Source: LVI-A0039 sp033105485
GTDB lineage: Bacteria > Bacillota_I > Bacilli_A > UBA3375
NCBI GenBank assembly: GCA_033105485.1
Contig: CP136956.1
Coordinates: forward strand, 310,001-374,000
Direction of reading: 5' to 3'
Length of the DNA stretch: 64,000 nt
The notes under the pieces: model-generated
What the model saw: only the letters and a program-made list of their open reading frames with translations
What the model was told of the DNA's origin: nothing
Database searches by the model: none
Part shown: positions 1 to 8,116 of the stretch, piece by piece
Position numbering within the stretch: position 1 is the stretch's first letter
How the letters are laid out: each line of letters opens with the position of its first letter
Program-made: the position numbers and the translations under genes

Positions 1-377
1 TTTTGATATTCAATTTCAATTCGCTCTTGGTTTCCTTTTGTGATAAATTCAAGACCTCGTTGATTTTCATAGGTTGGAATTAAATGAATATGAGCGTGAG
101 GAATCTCTTGTAATAACCCACTATTCTCTACTGTAGTAATCCCATCTAAGTTTAGCGCCATTTTCATTGCATTAGAAATGAACTTAACTACTTTTGCAAC
201 ATGAGCAACAGTTTCATAACTTGCTTGATCTAAACTTTCTACATGTTCTTTTAGAACTATTAATACATGCCCCTCAGTTACAGGGAAGGCATCCATAATC
301 ACTTCACATACTTCATCTTCATATAAACTACGTTTCGGGATTTCATTGTTAATTATTTTACAAAATACACATTCCAT
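1..377 (-). CDS. HIT family hydrolase, 3' part missing at window edge
   Basis: The reading frame opens with ATG at 377 and is still open at base 1, so about 125 residues are visible. The N-terminus MECVFCKIINNEIP and the histidine triad PHAHIHLIP (about residues 101-109) are diagnostic of the HIT superfamily, whose bacterial members hydrolyse adenosine 5'-phosphoramidates or dinucleoside polyphosphates in the cytoplasm. The two Cys near the start fit the partial zinc site of HinT-type proteins. The start follows the stop of the upstream gene by only two bases, so it is the second gene of a co-transcribed pair. The family is clear; the physiological substrate is not. Confidence 0.9.
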   Translation of the reverse strand, partial: MECVFCKIINNEIPKRSLYEDEVCEVIMDAFPVTEGHVLIVLKEHVESLDQASYETVAHVAKVVKFISNAMKMALNLDGITTVENSGLLQEIPHAHIHLIPTYENQRGLEFITKGNQERIEIEYQ

Positions 378-379
378 TT

Positions 380-1507
380 TTATATCATCCTCTCATTAAT
401 TATTTTACATATCGAATATAACTGTGCACTAATACTAGTAGCAATCTTAATTGATGTCATAAACTCAACCTTCTTATTTAATTTATCAACTTTAAACGTA
501 ATGTCACCAGCATCTACTGAAAGTTCAAAGTACAAAGTAGTATCTGCAAAAATATGTTTTTGATTTATTAAATCGATCATTTCAACAATTGTAATATAAT
601 CAACTTTGGCTTTTGCTCGCGATGCGTACTTAATTACAAATTTACGCTCACTATTATAATCTGAATCTGTCTGTACAAAGTCAATTTGCGTTGTCGAGAT
701 TAGCTCATCAACATCAAACTTGAGGATACGACTATTAGTTGCAAATATCCCTTTTTTCTCAACAGTTATTTCAATTGGTTGATCAACTAAAATCTCTGTT
801 AAATTCTTAAGGAAATAAGTTACATCCTTCTTTTCAATAATGTCTGGGATTTGAATTAAGCTTAGCATTAATTCTTCGCTAATTAATTCTTCCCCTGTTT
901 TCGATTTTAATATATAATTCATTAATTCATAGCTTAAAATTTCAACTATATCAATATTGATTAAATCGTAATTTTCTTCTTTAGATGTGATTAACTCATT
1001 AATTAGCTGTTCACCATTTACTTCTTCTAATTTTTTATCTTTAATAATTAAGTCAACTGCTTCGTGTGGCTTAATTTGGAAATCATCAATAATCTTCGAA
1101 TCTACACGCATATATTTAATATCTAACATATCACGTTTAACCTTATTAAATGCTTCTAATTCAGAACTATATGTATCTAGAATAAGTTTTAGTAAAATTA
1201 AATCATCAATATAACCAATTGCTGGAATAAAGTCACTAACAATATCTACTGGTGTAATTAAGTATAAAAATGCAACTAGTAACTGGAATACAAAAATTAT
1301 ATTCCCTCGATAATAGCTACCTAAATTGTAGATTATATAGTTAATTAAGTTATTAAAATCTATTTCACTTAATTGTTCATTTTCTGCTTGGACTAAAACC
1401 GTTTCTAACAAGCTTTTAACGTATTCTGATTTCCCCCAATTTTGGGCAATCTGTGGAGTTATTCGGCGATTACAAAACAAAATTATCTTATTAGTTTTAA
1501 AGTTCAT
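380..1507 (-). CDS. YkvA-like DUF1232 protein with long extension
   Basis: Protein of 375 residues with a good ribosome binding site (GAAGGAGAG) before ATG 1507. Residues about 80-115 hold the DUF1232/YkvA signature: a hydrophobic stretch, then LYLITPVDIVSDFIP, then IGYIDDLILL. DUF1232 proteins are usually about 100-150 residues and of unknown function. Here roughly 250 more residues follow, acidic and Ile/Lys-rich, without a fold I recognise. The N-terminal 80 residues are hydrophilic apart from the segment leading into DUF1232. It probably sits in the membrane through one or two helices. It is the first gene of a pair with the HIT gene. Confidence 0.7.
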   Translation of the reverse strand: MNFKTNKIILFCNRRITPQIAQNWGKSEYVKSLLETVLVQAENEQLSEIDFNNLINYIIYNLGSYYRGNIIFVFQLLVAFLYLITPVDIVSDFIPAIGYIDDLILLKLILDTYSSELEAFNKVKRDMLDIKYMRVDSKIIDDFQIKPHEAVDLIIKDKKLEEVNGEQLINELITSKEENYDLINIDIVEILSYELMNYILKSKTGEELISEELMLSLIQIPDIIEKKDVTYFLKNLTEILVDQPIEITVEKKGIFATNSRILKFDVDELISTTQIDFVQTDSDYNSERKFVIKYASRAKAKVDYITIVEMIDLINQKHIFADTTLYFELSVDAGDITFKVDKLNKKVEFMTSIKIATSISAQLYSICKIINERMI

Positions 1508-1570
1508 ATCTCTCCTTCACTTTATAGTATAGCATATATTTATTATCTATATTAGTGTTCAAAAAACATA

Positions 1571-1592
1571 AAAAAAACCTCATAATGAGGTT
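1571..1592 (-). terminator. intrinsic terminator of nrdDG
   Basis: Perfect 6-bp stem (AACCTC / GAGGTT, loop ATAAT) followed on the minus strand by a T run. The stop codon of nrdG lies in the 5' arm. Confidence 0.85.
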
Positions 1593-2049
1593 ATTTTTTT
1601 ATTTCTATAATACGTTGGTTTGAACTTCCTCGATAATCAAGACTAAAGTCTTTTAAATCTTGTTCAAATCGACCATCGACAATGCAATCTACTACTTCTA
1701 AGATACTAGAAAGAGACTGATTAGCTTCTATTTGTTCAATTGTGTAACCAGTATACAACCAAATATTATAATCTTTTGCTTTTAATTTTTTACATAATTC
1801 ATAGCTTGCATCAATTTGTAATAATGGATCTCCACCTGTTAACGTCACATTTTTAGATAAGCTTTCATCTTCAATATGTTTTACCAACTGATCGATATCG
1901 TATAATTGGTTTATTTTTGTTGACCACGTATCACGATTGTGGCAACCTATACATCCATGAGCACACCCTTGTGTATAGATTGCAAAACGTACACCAGGAC
2001 CATCTACGATTGAACTATCTACTAGCCCACTAAGATTAATTTTTCCCAT
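1591..2049 (-). CDS. nrdG: anaerobic ribonucleotide reductase activating protein
   Basis: Radical SAM activase (152 residues from ATG 2049) that generates the glycyl radical on NrdD. The Fe-S cluster motif CAHGCIGC (CX3CX2C, about residues 29-36) and the GGDP motif (about residue 73) are visible. The start chosen (MGKINLSG) matches the family N-terminus. A longer frame to 2109 exists but would overlap nrdD by 74 bases. The chosen start overlaps the nrdD stop by 14 bases, so translation is probably coupled. A terminator follows directly. Confidence 0.93.
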   Translation of the reverse strand: MGKINLSGLVDSSIVDGPGVRFAIYTQGCAHGCIGCHNRDTWSTKINQLYDIDQLVKHIEDESLSKNVTLTGGDPLLQIDASYELCKKLKAKDYNIWLYTGYTIEQIEANQSLSSILEVVDCIVDGRFEQDLKDFSLDYRGSSNQRIIEIKK

Positions 2050-3880
2050 GTTTAACTCTGTTTTTCTCTTCATCACGTTTAGCTGAGTTCCATTTTTCCA
2101 TGTCTCCAACTAGGTATCCTGTGATTCTACGAATACGACTAATATCTGTACTTTGACAGTTTGGACAAACTTCATTAATAATTGCTTGTAATCCACAGTC
2201 ACGACATCTATCTAATGGGTGGTTAATTGAACCATACCCTACGTTCTCTTCATGCATTTTTCTAACAACTTGATCTAGTGCTTCAATGTTTGATTTTGCA
2301 TCACCATCTAATTCAACGTACATGATGTGTCCAGCATTAGTTAATGCATGGTAAGGCGCTTCTACTTCAATTTTACGCTTAGCACTAATGTCATAGTAAA
2401 CTGGTACGTGGTTAGAGTTAGTAAAGAAATCGTAAGTTGTAATTCCTTCTACTTCTCCAAATTTTGCTCTGAATTTAGCAATTGATTTACCTGAATAACT
2501 TTCAGCTGGCGTTGCTAAAAGCGAGAAGTTTAATTGGTGTTCTTGAGTTTTAGCATCCATAGTATCACGCATATGTCCAATAATTTCAAGTCCTAATTTT
2601 TGTGCCTCTTCACTTTCACCATGGTGTTTCCCGATTAATAACATTAATGTTTCAGCTAAACCAATAAATCCAACTGATAAACTTCCGCTATCTAATACAT
2701 CTCCAATTTGACCAGCAAGATCCATTTCGTCACTTCCAGCCCATAATCCTTCACCGTATAACATTTTGAATGATGACGCTACACGTGTTTTTTGATACTC
2801 TAAACGTTCAAGTAATTGTGTACTTGCAAGTTCTAAATATCCATCTAAACGATTGTAGAAATCTTCAATACTTGTACTATCCATTGCTACCATTGGTAAA
2901 TTGATTGTTGTGAATGATAAATTTCCACGTCCATCAGTTGTATTTTTTCCATTTAAATCTTCGAAAATACGTGTACGACAACCCATTGTTGCAATATGTG
3001 TTGATGGATCTAACGGATCAAATCCTTTACTATTGAATGGCGTATCAACGAACTGGAAGTTAGGGAATAAACGTTTAGATAAACAATCTAAACTTAACTC
3101 ATATAAATCATAGTTAGGATCAGTAGGGTTTAAGTTAATTCCTTCTTTTACTTTAAATACTAAGATTGGGAATAAAGGCGTTGACCCATCTCCTAATCCA
3201 GCCATTTGTGCTTTTAAGATGTTTCTAGATATCATACGTCCAAATGTTGTTGTATCTAAACCGAAGTTAATTGAAACGAATGGTACTTGCATACCGTTTC
3301 TTGTTAGCATTGAGTTTGCGTTGTGAACAAAACTTTCTGCACCTTGATAAGTTTCATCTTCAGCTTTTTGCATTGCTAACTTTTCAATTTTAGCATCCGA
3401 GATTCCAGCGTCTAAAGCTTCTAGTTGACGTTTATGTTTTAAATATGATTTTTCAGCGTAACGAGCTAAATCAAAGTCAAAGTGTGGATATGACTGTCCT
3501 CCGTGTTGTTGATTCTGATTAGATTGAATTAAAATCGAAGCTAAACTCATTGCACTTGATATAGATTGTGGTTCACGCATAAAACAGTTACCAACATGAA
3601 ATCCATCTTTAAGTACTTTACCTAATGGAATTTGACAACAAGTTGTAGTACCTGTTGCATAAAAATCAAAGTCGTGAATGTGAATATACCCATCGTTAAA
3701 TGCATCACGAACATCTTCGTTTAACATATCCATTGCATACTCTTTAGCAGTCGAAGATGCAATTAAACTCATGATTCCCATTGGTGACTTACCATCAGTG
3801 TTTGCATTTTCTTGGATTAAATCTTGGTTCTCAGCTCCTACTATTTCGTTTATTTCAATTTTCAATTTCTCACTATTCAT
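2036..3880 (-). CDS. nrdD: anaerobic ribonucleoside-triphosphate reductase
   Basis: Class III ribonucleotide reductase, 614 residues, reducing ribonucleoside triphosphates to deoxynucleotides without oxygen. Visible signatures are NQQHGGQ (about residue 123), the four-Cys zinc site CRDCGL / CPNCQ (about 556-575) and the C-terminal glycyl-radical loop RRITGYLVG (about 584). The N-terminus goes directly into the barrel. The roughly 90-100 residue ATP-cone found in E. coli NrdD is absent, so allosteric activity control by dATP is probably missing or different. The start has AAGGAG upstream. It forms an operon with nrdG. Confidence 0.95.
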   Translation of the reverse strand: MNSEKLKIEINEIVGAENQDLIQENANTDGKSPMGIMSLIASSTAKEYAMDMLNEDVRDAFNDGYIHIHDFDFYATGTTTCCQIPLGKVLKDGFHVGNCFMREPQSISSAMSLASILIQSNQNQQHGGQSYPHFDFDLARYAEKSYLKHKRQLEALDAGISDAKIEKLAMQKAEDETYQGAESFVHNANSMLTRNGMQVPFVSINFGLDTTTFGRMISRNILKAQMAGLGDGSTPLFPILVFKVKEGINLNPTDPNYDLYELSLDCLSKRLFPNFQFVDTPFNSKGFDPLDPSTHIATMGCRTRIFEDLNGKNTTDGRGNLSFTTINLPMVAMDSTSIEDFYNRLDGYLELASTQLLERLEYQKTRVASSFKMLYGEGLWAGSDEMDLAGQIGDVLDSGSLSVGFIGLAETLMLLIGKHHGESEEAQKLGLEIIGHMRDTMDAKTQEHQLNFSLLATPAESYSGKSIAKFRAKFGEVEGITTYDFFTNSNHVPVYYDISAKRKIEVEAPYHALTNAGHIMYVELDGDAKSNIEALDQVVRKMHEENVGYGSINHPLDRCRDCGLQAIINEVCPNCQSTDISRIRRITGYLVGDMEKWNSAKRDEEKNRVKHGKN

Positions 3881-4289
3881 TTAAAATTTCTCCTTTTTGC
3901 TTTACTTAATTTTTATTGTTTATTATAATCACTATAATTTTATGTTATATAAATTTGTTTTAATAACTCTATAACACAAGAAAAAGTACCTTAACCGCAT
4001 GACACAGCTAATTTACTTTTCTTGTACATTAATTAAATTATAAGTATTTTTTTGATTACAGTCAAATGAATTATCGTCTTATTTTTTTTATATATTTTAC
4101 TTGACAAGTGAATAAAATGGCAATCCCTTTATTTATCGATATTCTCATTCTTTTTTTGTAAAAATTTCGTAATTTTTTTTAATTTAATCTGATGGTTTCT
4201 TTTTCGAACACATGCCGAACACACTGTTTTTTTTTACATTTTCTTTACAGCCGTATTATTGATAACATTTCCATCTTTATCACTTATTA
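3881..4289. promoter_or_regulatory. nrdD leader region with inverted repeat
   Basis: This 409-base gap is very AT-rich. It carries a minus-strand TATAAT near 3925, a plausible nrdD -10. An imperfect inverted repeat, ACAAGAAAAAGTA (3976-3988) and TACTTTTCTTGT (4014-4025), is separated by 25 bases and is a candidate operator for nrdD. It resembles but does not convincingly match an NrdR box pair. I see no gene and no clear terminator for comGG here. Confidence 0.4.
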
Positions 4290-4805
4290 TCACTTTTTTT
4301 GAGCTTCATTCCCATATGTAACAATATTCATAAATAGTTGTTCATCAAATTCGTATTGCATCTCCTCATCAGCCTTAAACTGCACTTTTTCATCAATCAC
4401 TTTTGACTCTTGACTAGTAAAACTACCATATATTTGCTCTAGATTAGATTCTGTTATTTGATCACTAGTCAATAACCTTGTAATAACTTGATTGTAACTC
4501 TCATTTTCAATTCCCGTATATACACAATTAGTTTCAATTTTATAACTCTGATCTATTGTTTCGTAATTAAGTTCTGTCATTGAAGCACATTCATCTTCTA
4601 TCTCAATATTGTCTATCACCCTTCGTGTATTAATAATGTAATTACTTAAATACAACTCTTGCTCAGCTGCTTTTAAACTATATAATTCTGATATAAGTGC
4701 AACTGATTGATATAGAATTATCATACTTGCGATTATTATGAAACCCATTACTGTAGGCATCACGAATCCTTTATTGTTAATAGTTACTCCAAATTGGTAC
4801 ATCAA
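4290..4805 (-). CDS. comGG: ComGG-like pseudopilin
   Basis: Last gene of the comG operon, 171 residues. It has an N-terminal hydrophobic segment (NNKGFVMPTVMGFIIIAS, about residues 10-28) with the glycine-containing leader typical of ComGG. A mainly acidic soluble domain containing two Cys follows. ComGG is a minor pseudopilin of the DNA-uptake pseudopilus. Sequence conservation in this family is poor, so the assignment rests on order, size and topology. The gene overlaps comGF by 29 bases and ends in TGA, which shows that TGA is a stop in this genome. Confidence 0.7.
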   Translation of the reverse strand: MMYQFGVTINNKGFVMPTVMGFIIIASMIILYQSVALISELYSLKAAEQELYLSNYIINTRRVIDNIEIEDECASMTELNYETIDQSYKIETNCVYTGIENESYNQVITRLLTSDQITESNLEQIYGSFTSQESKVIDEKVQFKADEEMQYEFDEQLFMNIVTYGNEAQKK

Positions 4806-5187
4806 CCATGTGACCTTGTTTAGAAATTTCCATTATTATCTGCCCCTCTTCTTTAAAAGTTCCTTGCACATCATTTATTACATTCTCATATCCTGAATTA
4901 TCAACTTGTCTAATCAAACTTGTATTATCAAAACAATAGGTCGTTTCTCCTTCGGTCTTTGTTACATATAAACATTTCGTATCACTCGTAACAGCTAGTG
5001 CTGTACTAATATCATTTGTCATCATTGAACTAACTTGTAATAACTTAGTAGCAAAGTGTTCATATTCAATGGTACTTACTGCTAATTCTAAAAGCGATAA
5101 AATCATAAACATCACCACCGACAATACGATTAATGAAATTAACATTTCGATAAGAATAACTCCATTATCAGATTTGAACACAAACAA
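4777..5187 (-). CDS. comGF: ComGF-like pseudopilin
   Basis: Protein of 136 residues whose N-terminus (SDNGVILIEMLISLIVL) has the type IV prepilin pattern: a short polar leader, Gly, then a hydrophobic helix with Glu at +5. The downstream region matches the usual ComGF layout with a soluble C-terminal domain. It would be cleaved by the prepilin peptidase ComC, which is not in this window, and added to the competence pseudopilus. It overlaps comGE by 20 bases and comGG by 29, indicating tight translational coupling. Confidence 0.75.
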   Translation of the reverse strand: MFVFKSDNGVILIEMLISLIVLSVVMFMILSLLELAVSTIEYEHFATKLLQVSSMMTNDISTALAVTSDTKCLYVTKTEGETTYCFDNTSLIRQVDNSGYENVINDVQGTFKEEGQIIMEISKQGHMVDVPIWSNY

Positions 5188-5443
5188 CCTTACTATGCGA
5201 GCCTACTTTTATCTGTTCGCACTCTGAATAAACGCTCTGACCAGTACTTAGCTGACACTTACTAAGCATACACGTTTTCAAATTGAATAATTGACTATTC
5301 GCTTCACTTATTTCGTTTTTCAGACTATTAACGTCTTGTAAATAAAGAGCCATTAGTAATAAAAATGTCGATATTAACATAAAACTAATTAAACAATCTT
5401 CTAAAATTATTCCATCATCTGATTTTAACATCACTTGCTCCAA
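5168..5443 (-). CDS. comGE: ComGE-like pseudopilin
   Basis: Small 91-residue protein with a prepilin-like N-terminus (KSDDGIILEDCLISFML): leader, Gly, hydrophobic helix and Glu at +5. Its short soluble part has four Cys. Position between comGD and comGF and size agree with ComGE, a minor pseudopilin. It could start at Met 1 or Met 5 of the open frame; either leaves a short leader. It overlaps both neighbours. Confidence 0.7.
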   Translation of the reverse strand: MEQVMLKSDDGIILEDCLISFMLISTFLLLMALYLQDVNSLKNEISEANSQLFNLKTCMLSKCQLSTGQSVYSECEQIKVGSHSKVVCVQI

Positions 5444-5828
5444 TTCCGATTACTATGTTTTGGCAACTATCATTTTGACAAACTTCAATTGTCCCTCCAC
5501 GTTCGATATTACCACTTTGATTAAAGGTTATTGTTTGATTTGGAAAGTTACTATTGATTGTAATATCTTCCAACTTAAGATCACTATCTACACAAGAACT
5601 TGTTATTTGATTATTTGTAATTACTAATGTTTCAGACTCTGCAGAAGAGAGCGCACAACTTCTAGTCATCTCTATCGCCGATTGAATCTTTAAACTCGTT
5701 GTTGAAAGATTTGTATTTTTAACTTCTGCCGTTAAGTTAATTATCACAAAGCTAGCAATTATTGAAACTATAAATACACTTAGTAACATTTCAATCAAAG
5801 TGAAACCATCATCCACTAATAACCGCAT
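5415..5828 (-). CDS. comGD: ComGD-like pseudopilin
   Basis: Prepilin of about 137 residues with the classic motif DDGFTLIEMLLSVFIV right after an 8-residue leader. I chose ATG 5828 because GGAG lies six bases upstream; ATG 5840 (four residues longer) is possible. The soluble domain has four Cys that may form disulfides outside the cell. It functions as a minor subunit of the transformation pseudopilus. The gene overlaps the 3' end of comGC and the 5' end of comGE. Confidence 0.8.
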   Translation of the reverse strand: MRLLVDDGFTLIEMLLSVFIVSIIASFVIINLTAEVKNTNLSTTSLKIQSAIEMTRSCALSSAESETLVITNNQITSSCVDSDLKLEDITINSNFPNQTITFNQSGNIERGGTIEVCQNDSCQNIVIGIGASDVKIR

Positions 5829-6102
5829 TTCCTTCTCCATCAATTCCTACTGCACGTCCATCAGAGCAAGTATTACTCGGGATATAACCTTGTGATACTA
5901 ATTGATCAATTGTCGGATCTTCCCCCTCAATTAATTGATATGCTGCAATTTGTGTTTGAACCATTGATGCATATGCATCACAACTTGTTTCTTCTACTCC
6001 ATCTTTATGTTTTGTAATATTAGGGATTGTTAAGATTAATAATGTTGCAATAATAAAAACTACCATTAACATCTCTAATAATGTAAATCCATCATCTTTA
6101 AT
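5809..6102 (-). CDS. comGC: ComGC major pseudopilin, apparent ATT start
   Basis: Major pseudopilin of the competence pseudopilus, about 97 residues. The frame before the first ATG (6072) already encodes the essential prepilin motif, DDGFTLLEMLMVVF, so ATG 6072 cannot be the true start because it would remove the cleavage site. Between an in-frame stop and that motif the only plausible initiator is ATT at 6102-6100, four bases after a perfect AGGAGG (6112-6107). The predicted leader is MKDDG. Two Cys (about 40 and 79) match the conserved disulfide of ComGC. It follows comGB by eight bases. Confidence 0.85.
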   Translation of the reverse strand: MKDDGFTLLEMLMVVFIIATLLILTIPNITKHKDGVEETSCDAYASMVQTQIAAYQLIEGEDPTIDQLVSQGYIPSNTCSDGRAVGIDGEGNAVISG

Positions 6103-6110
6103 ATTTCCTC

Positions 6111-7103
6111 CTATATACTATCCATCATCGAGAACATTGGAATAAATATCGCTGCATATAAAAGCAATATAATTATTCCAAACACCGAATAAAAAATTGG
6201 TTGAATCCAAAAGATTATACGTTTTCCCCTTGTTTGATTGATAGTTGAAATTATTTTTGAATACGACTCTAAATAATAAATAAGCATTCCGTTTTGTTCT
6301 CCAACACGTATTATCTCAATTAGTTGCTGATCATAATAAACAGGTGTTATACAGTCAGCGATAAACTGTCCTTCAATTAATCCGCTAGATATCTGCTTTG
6401 CTTCTTTCGCTAATAACTGATTTTCAGATTGTTCAGATAAGACTTCTATAACTGTACTTAAATGCAAATTAGTCTTCAACAGATTGCATAAAGTTATTAC
6501 AAACACTTGATTATAAATTGATATATATAAGCTACGAAGCGGTTTTATTTTTATAAACAATTTAAGTTGTCGATCAAAATCAAGTTTATATACATATAAT
6601 CCGCATACTATTAATATTATGAGTAACAATACTATTACATATGGTCCTAGATTAAATATCGAATACAATGCTGTTGTTGCTCTTGATGTTACTGTAAGTT
6701 CAGTCAAAATCTTCTCAAACTGAGGGAGTAAAAAAAAGTTTACAAACCCTAATGATAAAATACCAATTACAATTAACATCAATGGATACTTGACTAGTTC
6801 ACTTAACTCTTCCCGCTTTGCGATTTTACTTTGAAGTACTGATATTGCCTTTGCTATAGTAATATCAAATTGTTCGCTATCAAGCCCTATCTTAAAGATA
6901 AGTAAAACATCCTTGTCAAATCTATTTTGATTCAAAATTTGATAAAAACTATTACCTGCCTCTAAACTTTCGATCCAAGTTGTGAGCTCAAACTTATGAC
7001 TCATAATTTCTAGGGCGGTAGACAAAGCAAAACCGAGTTTAACTAGTATCCCTAACATCTTTAAAATTTCTAATTGATTTTCAAGTTTATTGTTTGGTTG
7101 CAT
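6111..7103 (-). CDS. comGB: ComGB pseudopilus assembly membrane protein
   Basis: Polytopic inner-membrane protein of 330 residues with the GspF/PilC-type duplicated domain and hydrophobic segments near residues 105-130, 145-170 and 300-328. It forms the platform on which pseudopilins are assembled with energy from ComGA. It overlaps comGA by 17 bases. Length fits the family (about 320-350). Confidence 0.88.
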   Translation of the reverse strand: MQPNNKLENQLEILKMLGILVKLGFALSTALEIMSHKFELTTWIESLEAGNSFYQILNQNRFDKDVLLIFKIGLDSEQFDITIAKAISVLQSKIAKREELSELVKYPLMLIVIGILSLGFVNFFLLPQFEKILTELTVTSRATTALYSIFNLGPYVIVLLLIILIVCGLYVYKLDFDRQLKLFIKIKPLRSLYISIYNQVFVITLCNLLKTNLHLSTVIEVLSEQSENQLLAKEAKQISSGLIEGQFIADCITPVYYDQQLIEIIRVGEQNGMLIYYLESYSKIISTINQTRGKRIIFWIQPIFYSVFGIIILLLYAAIFIPMFSMMDSI

Positions 7104-8043
7104 ATAACTCCAAAATTTGTAACTTATCTTGGATCGTTACTAACTCACCACTTGTTATTAAATCTTCTAATTGATTACCGACCACATAATCGTAATAAGC
7201 TTTGACCTTCATCTCCAGATCAATTATTAGCCGTTGATTAGATATTCCAATTAATACTGAGTTTATTTCACTTTGTTTAAAATCAAAATCTAGAAAACGT
7301 TCAATTACCCCGTACTTATTCTTGGTATGCATCGTTGATATAACAGTATGCCCCGTTAAAGAGGCTCTAAACACGTTCTTTGCAGTTTCCTCATCACGTA
7401 TCTCCCCAATCATAATAATGTCAGGATCATGCCTTAAACAGGCTTTTAAACAACTTGAATATGTAAGACCGGCTTTCTCATTAATTTGGATTTGAGTAAA
7501 CCGATCATTGATAACTTCAATTGGATCTTCAATACATATTACTTTCTTCTGTTTTTGATCTACCGCTCTACTTAATAATGCATACATCGAACTCGACTTT
7601 CCACTTCCGGTTGGGCCTGTAAAAACAAACAGCCCTGTGTTGTTTATTATTTGTTCATATATATGTTGCAAGTCGGAGGGCTGATATGAGTTTGCAAACG
7701 TATCTAACTGATTATTATCACTTAATATTCGAATAACTAAACTCTCTGAATAAATAAGTGGTATTGTTGAAATCCTAACAAATATCTCTTCATCATTTAC
7801 TTTAACTGTGTAAGCTCCATCTTGAGGTGTTTGACACAATCCTAAATCAAGCTTACACATATATTTGATGTATCGTAAAGCTTGTCTATAATCAATATGA
7901 CTTATTGTTTCAAGATAACTTATTTTCCCTTCAATCCGATTGTATACTTCCACATCACTGCGACTTGGTTTAAAATGAATATCTGAGACTTTACTTTCAC
8001 TTCCATCGATTATTAATTTATTAATATATTTTGAACTATTCAT
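7087..8043 (-). CDS. comGA: ComGA traffic ATPase
   Basis: Cytoplasmic secretion-type ATPase of 318 residues that powers pseudopilus extension for DNA uptake. Walker A GPTGSGKSS lies near residue 146, the Asp box with IIMIGEIRDEETA near 210 and the His box with GHTVISTMHT near 230. It is slightly shorter than Bacillus ComGA (about 356) and lacks the N1 domain of GspE. Strong ribosome binding site AGGAGGGAAT. It is the first of seven overlapping genes. I could not identify a ComK or CIN box upstream; only 71 bases separate it from the preceding gene. Confidence 0.93.
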   Translation of the reverse strand: MNSSKYINKLIIDGSESKVSDIHFKPSRSDVEVYNRIEGKISYLETISHIDYRQALRYIKYMCKLDLGLCQTPQDGAYTVKVNDEEIFVRISTIPLIYSESLVIRILSDNNQLDTFANSYQPSDLQHIYEQIINNTGLFVFTGPTGSGKSSSMYALLSRAVDQKQKKVICIEDPIEVINDRFTQIQINEKAGLTYSSCLKACLRHDPDIIMIGEIRDEETAKNVFRASLTGHTVISTMHTKNKYGVIERFLDFDFKQSEINSVLIGISNQRLIIDLEMKVKAYYDYVVGNQLEDLITSGELVTIQDKLQILELYATKQ

Positions 8044-8084
8044 ATTCCCTCCTACTTATGAATACTCCTTTTAGAAAAAAAGAC

Positions 8085-8116
8085 TTTAAAAAAAGTATTG
8101 GAAAAATCCAATACTT
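8085..8116 (-). terminator. intrinsic terminator of the aminopeptidase gene
   Basis: Perfect 10-bp stem (AAGTATTGGA / TCCAATACTT, loop AAAA) followed on the minus strand by a T run. The stop codon of the aminopeptidase overlaps the stem. It isolates comGA from the upstream transcript. Confidence 0.85.

Noticed and set aside
3976..4025. NrdR box pair upstream of nrdD
   Set aside because: The inverted repeat does not fit the ACACWATATWTTGT-like consensus or the usual helical spacing well enough to name it.
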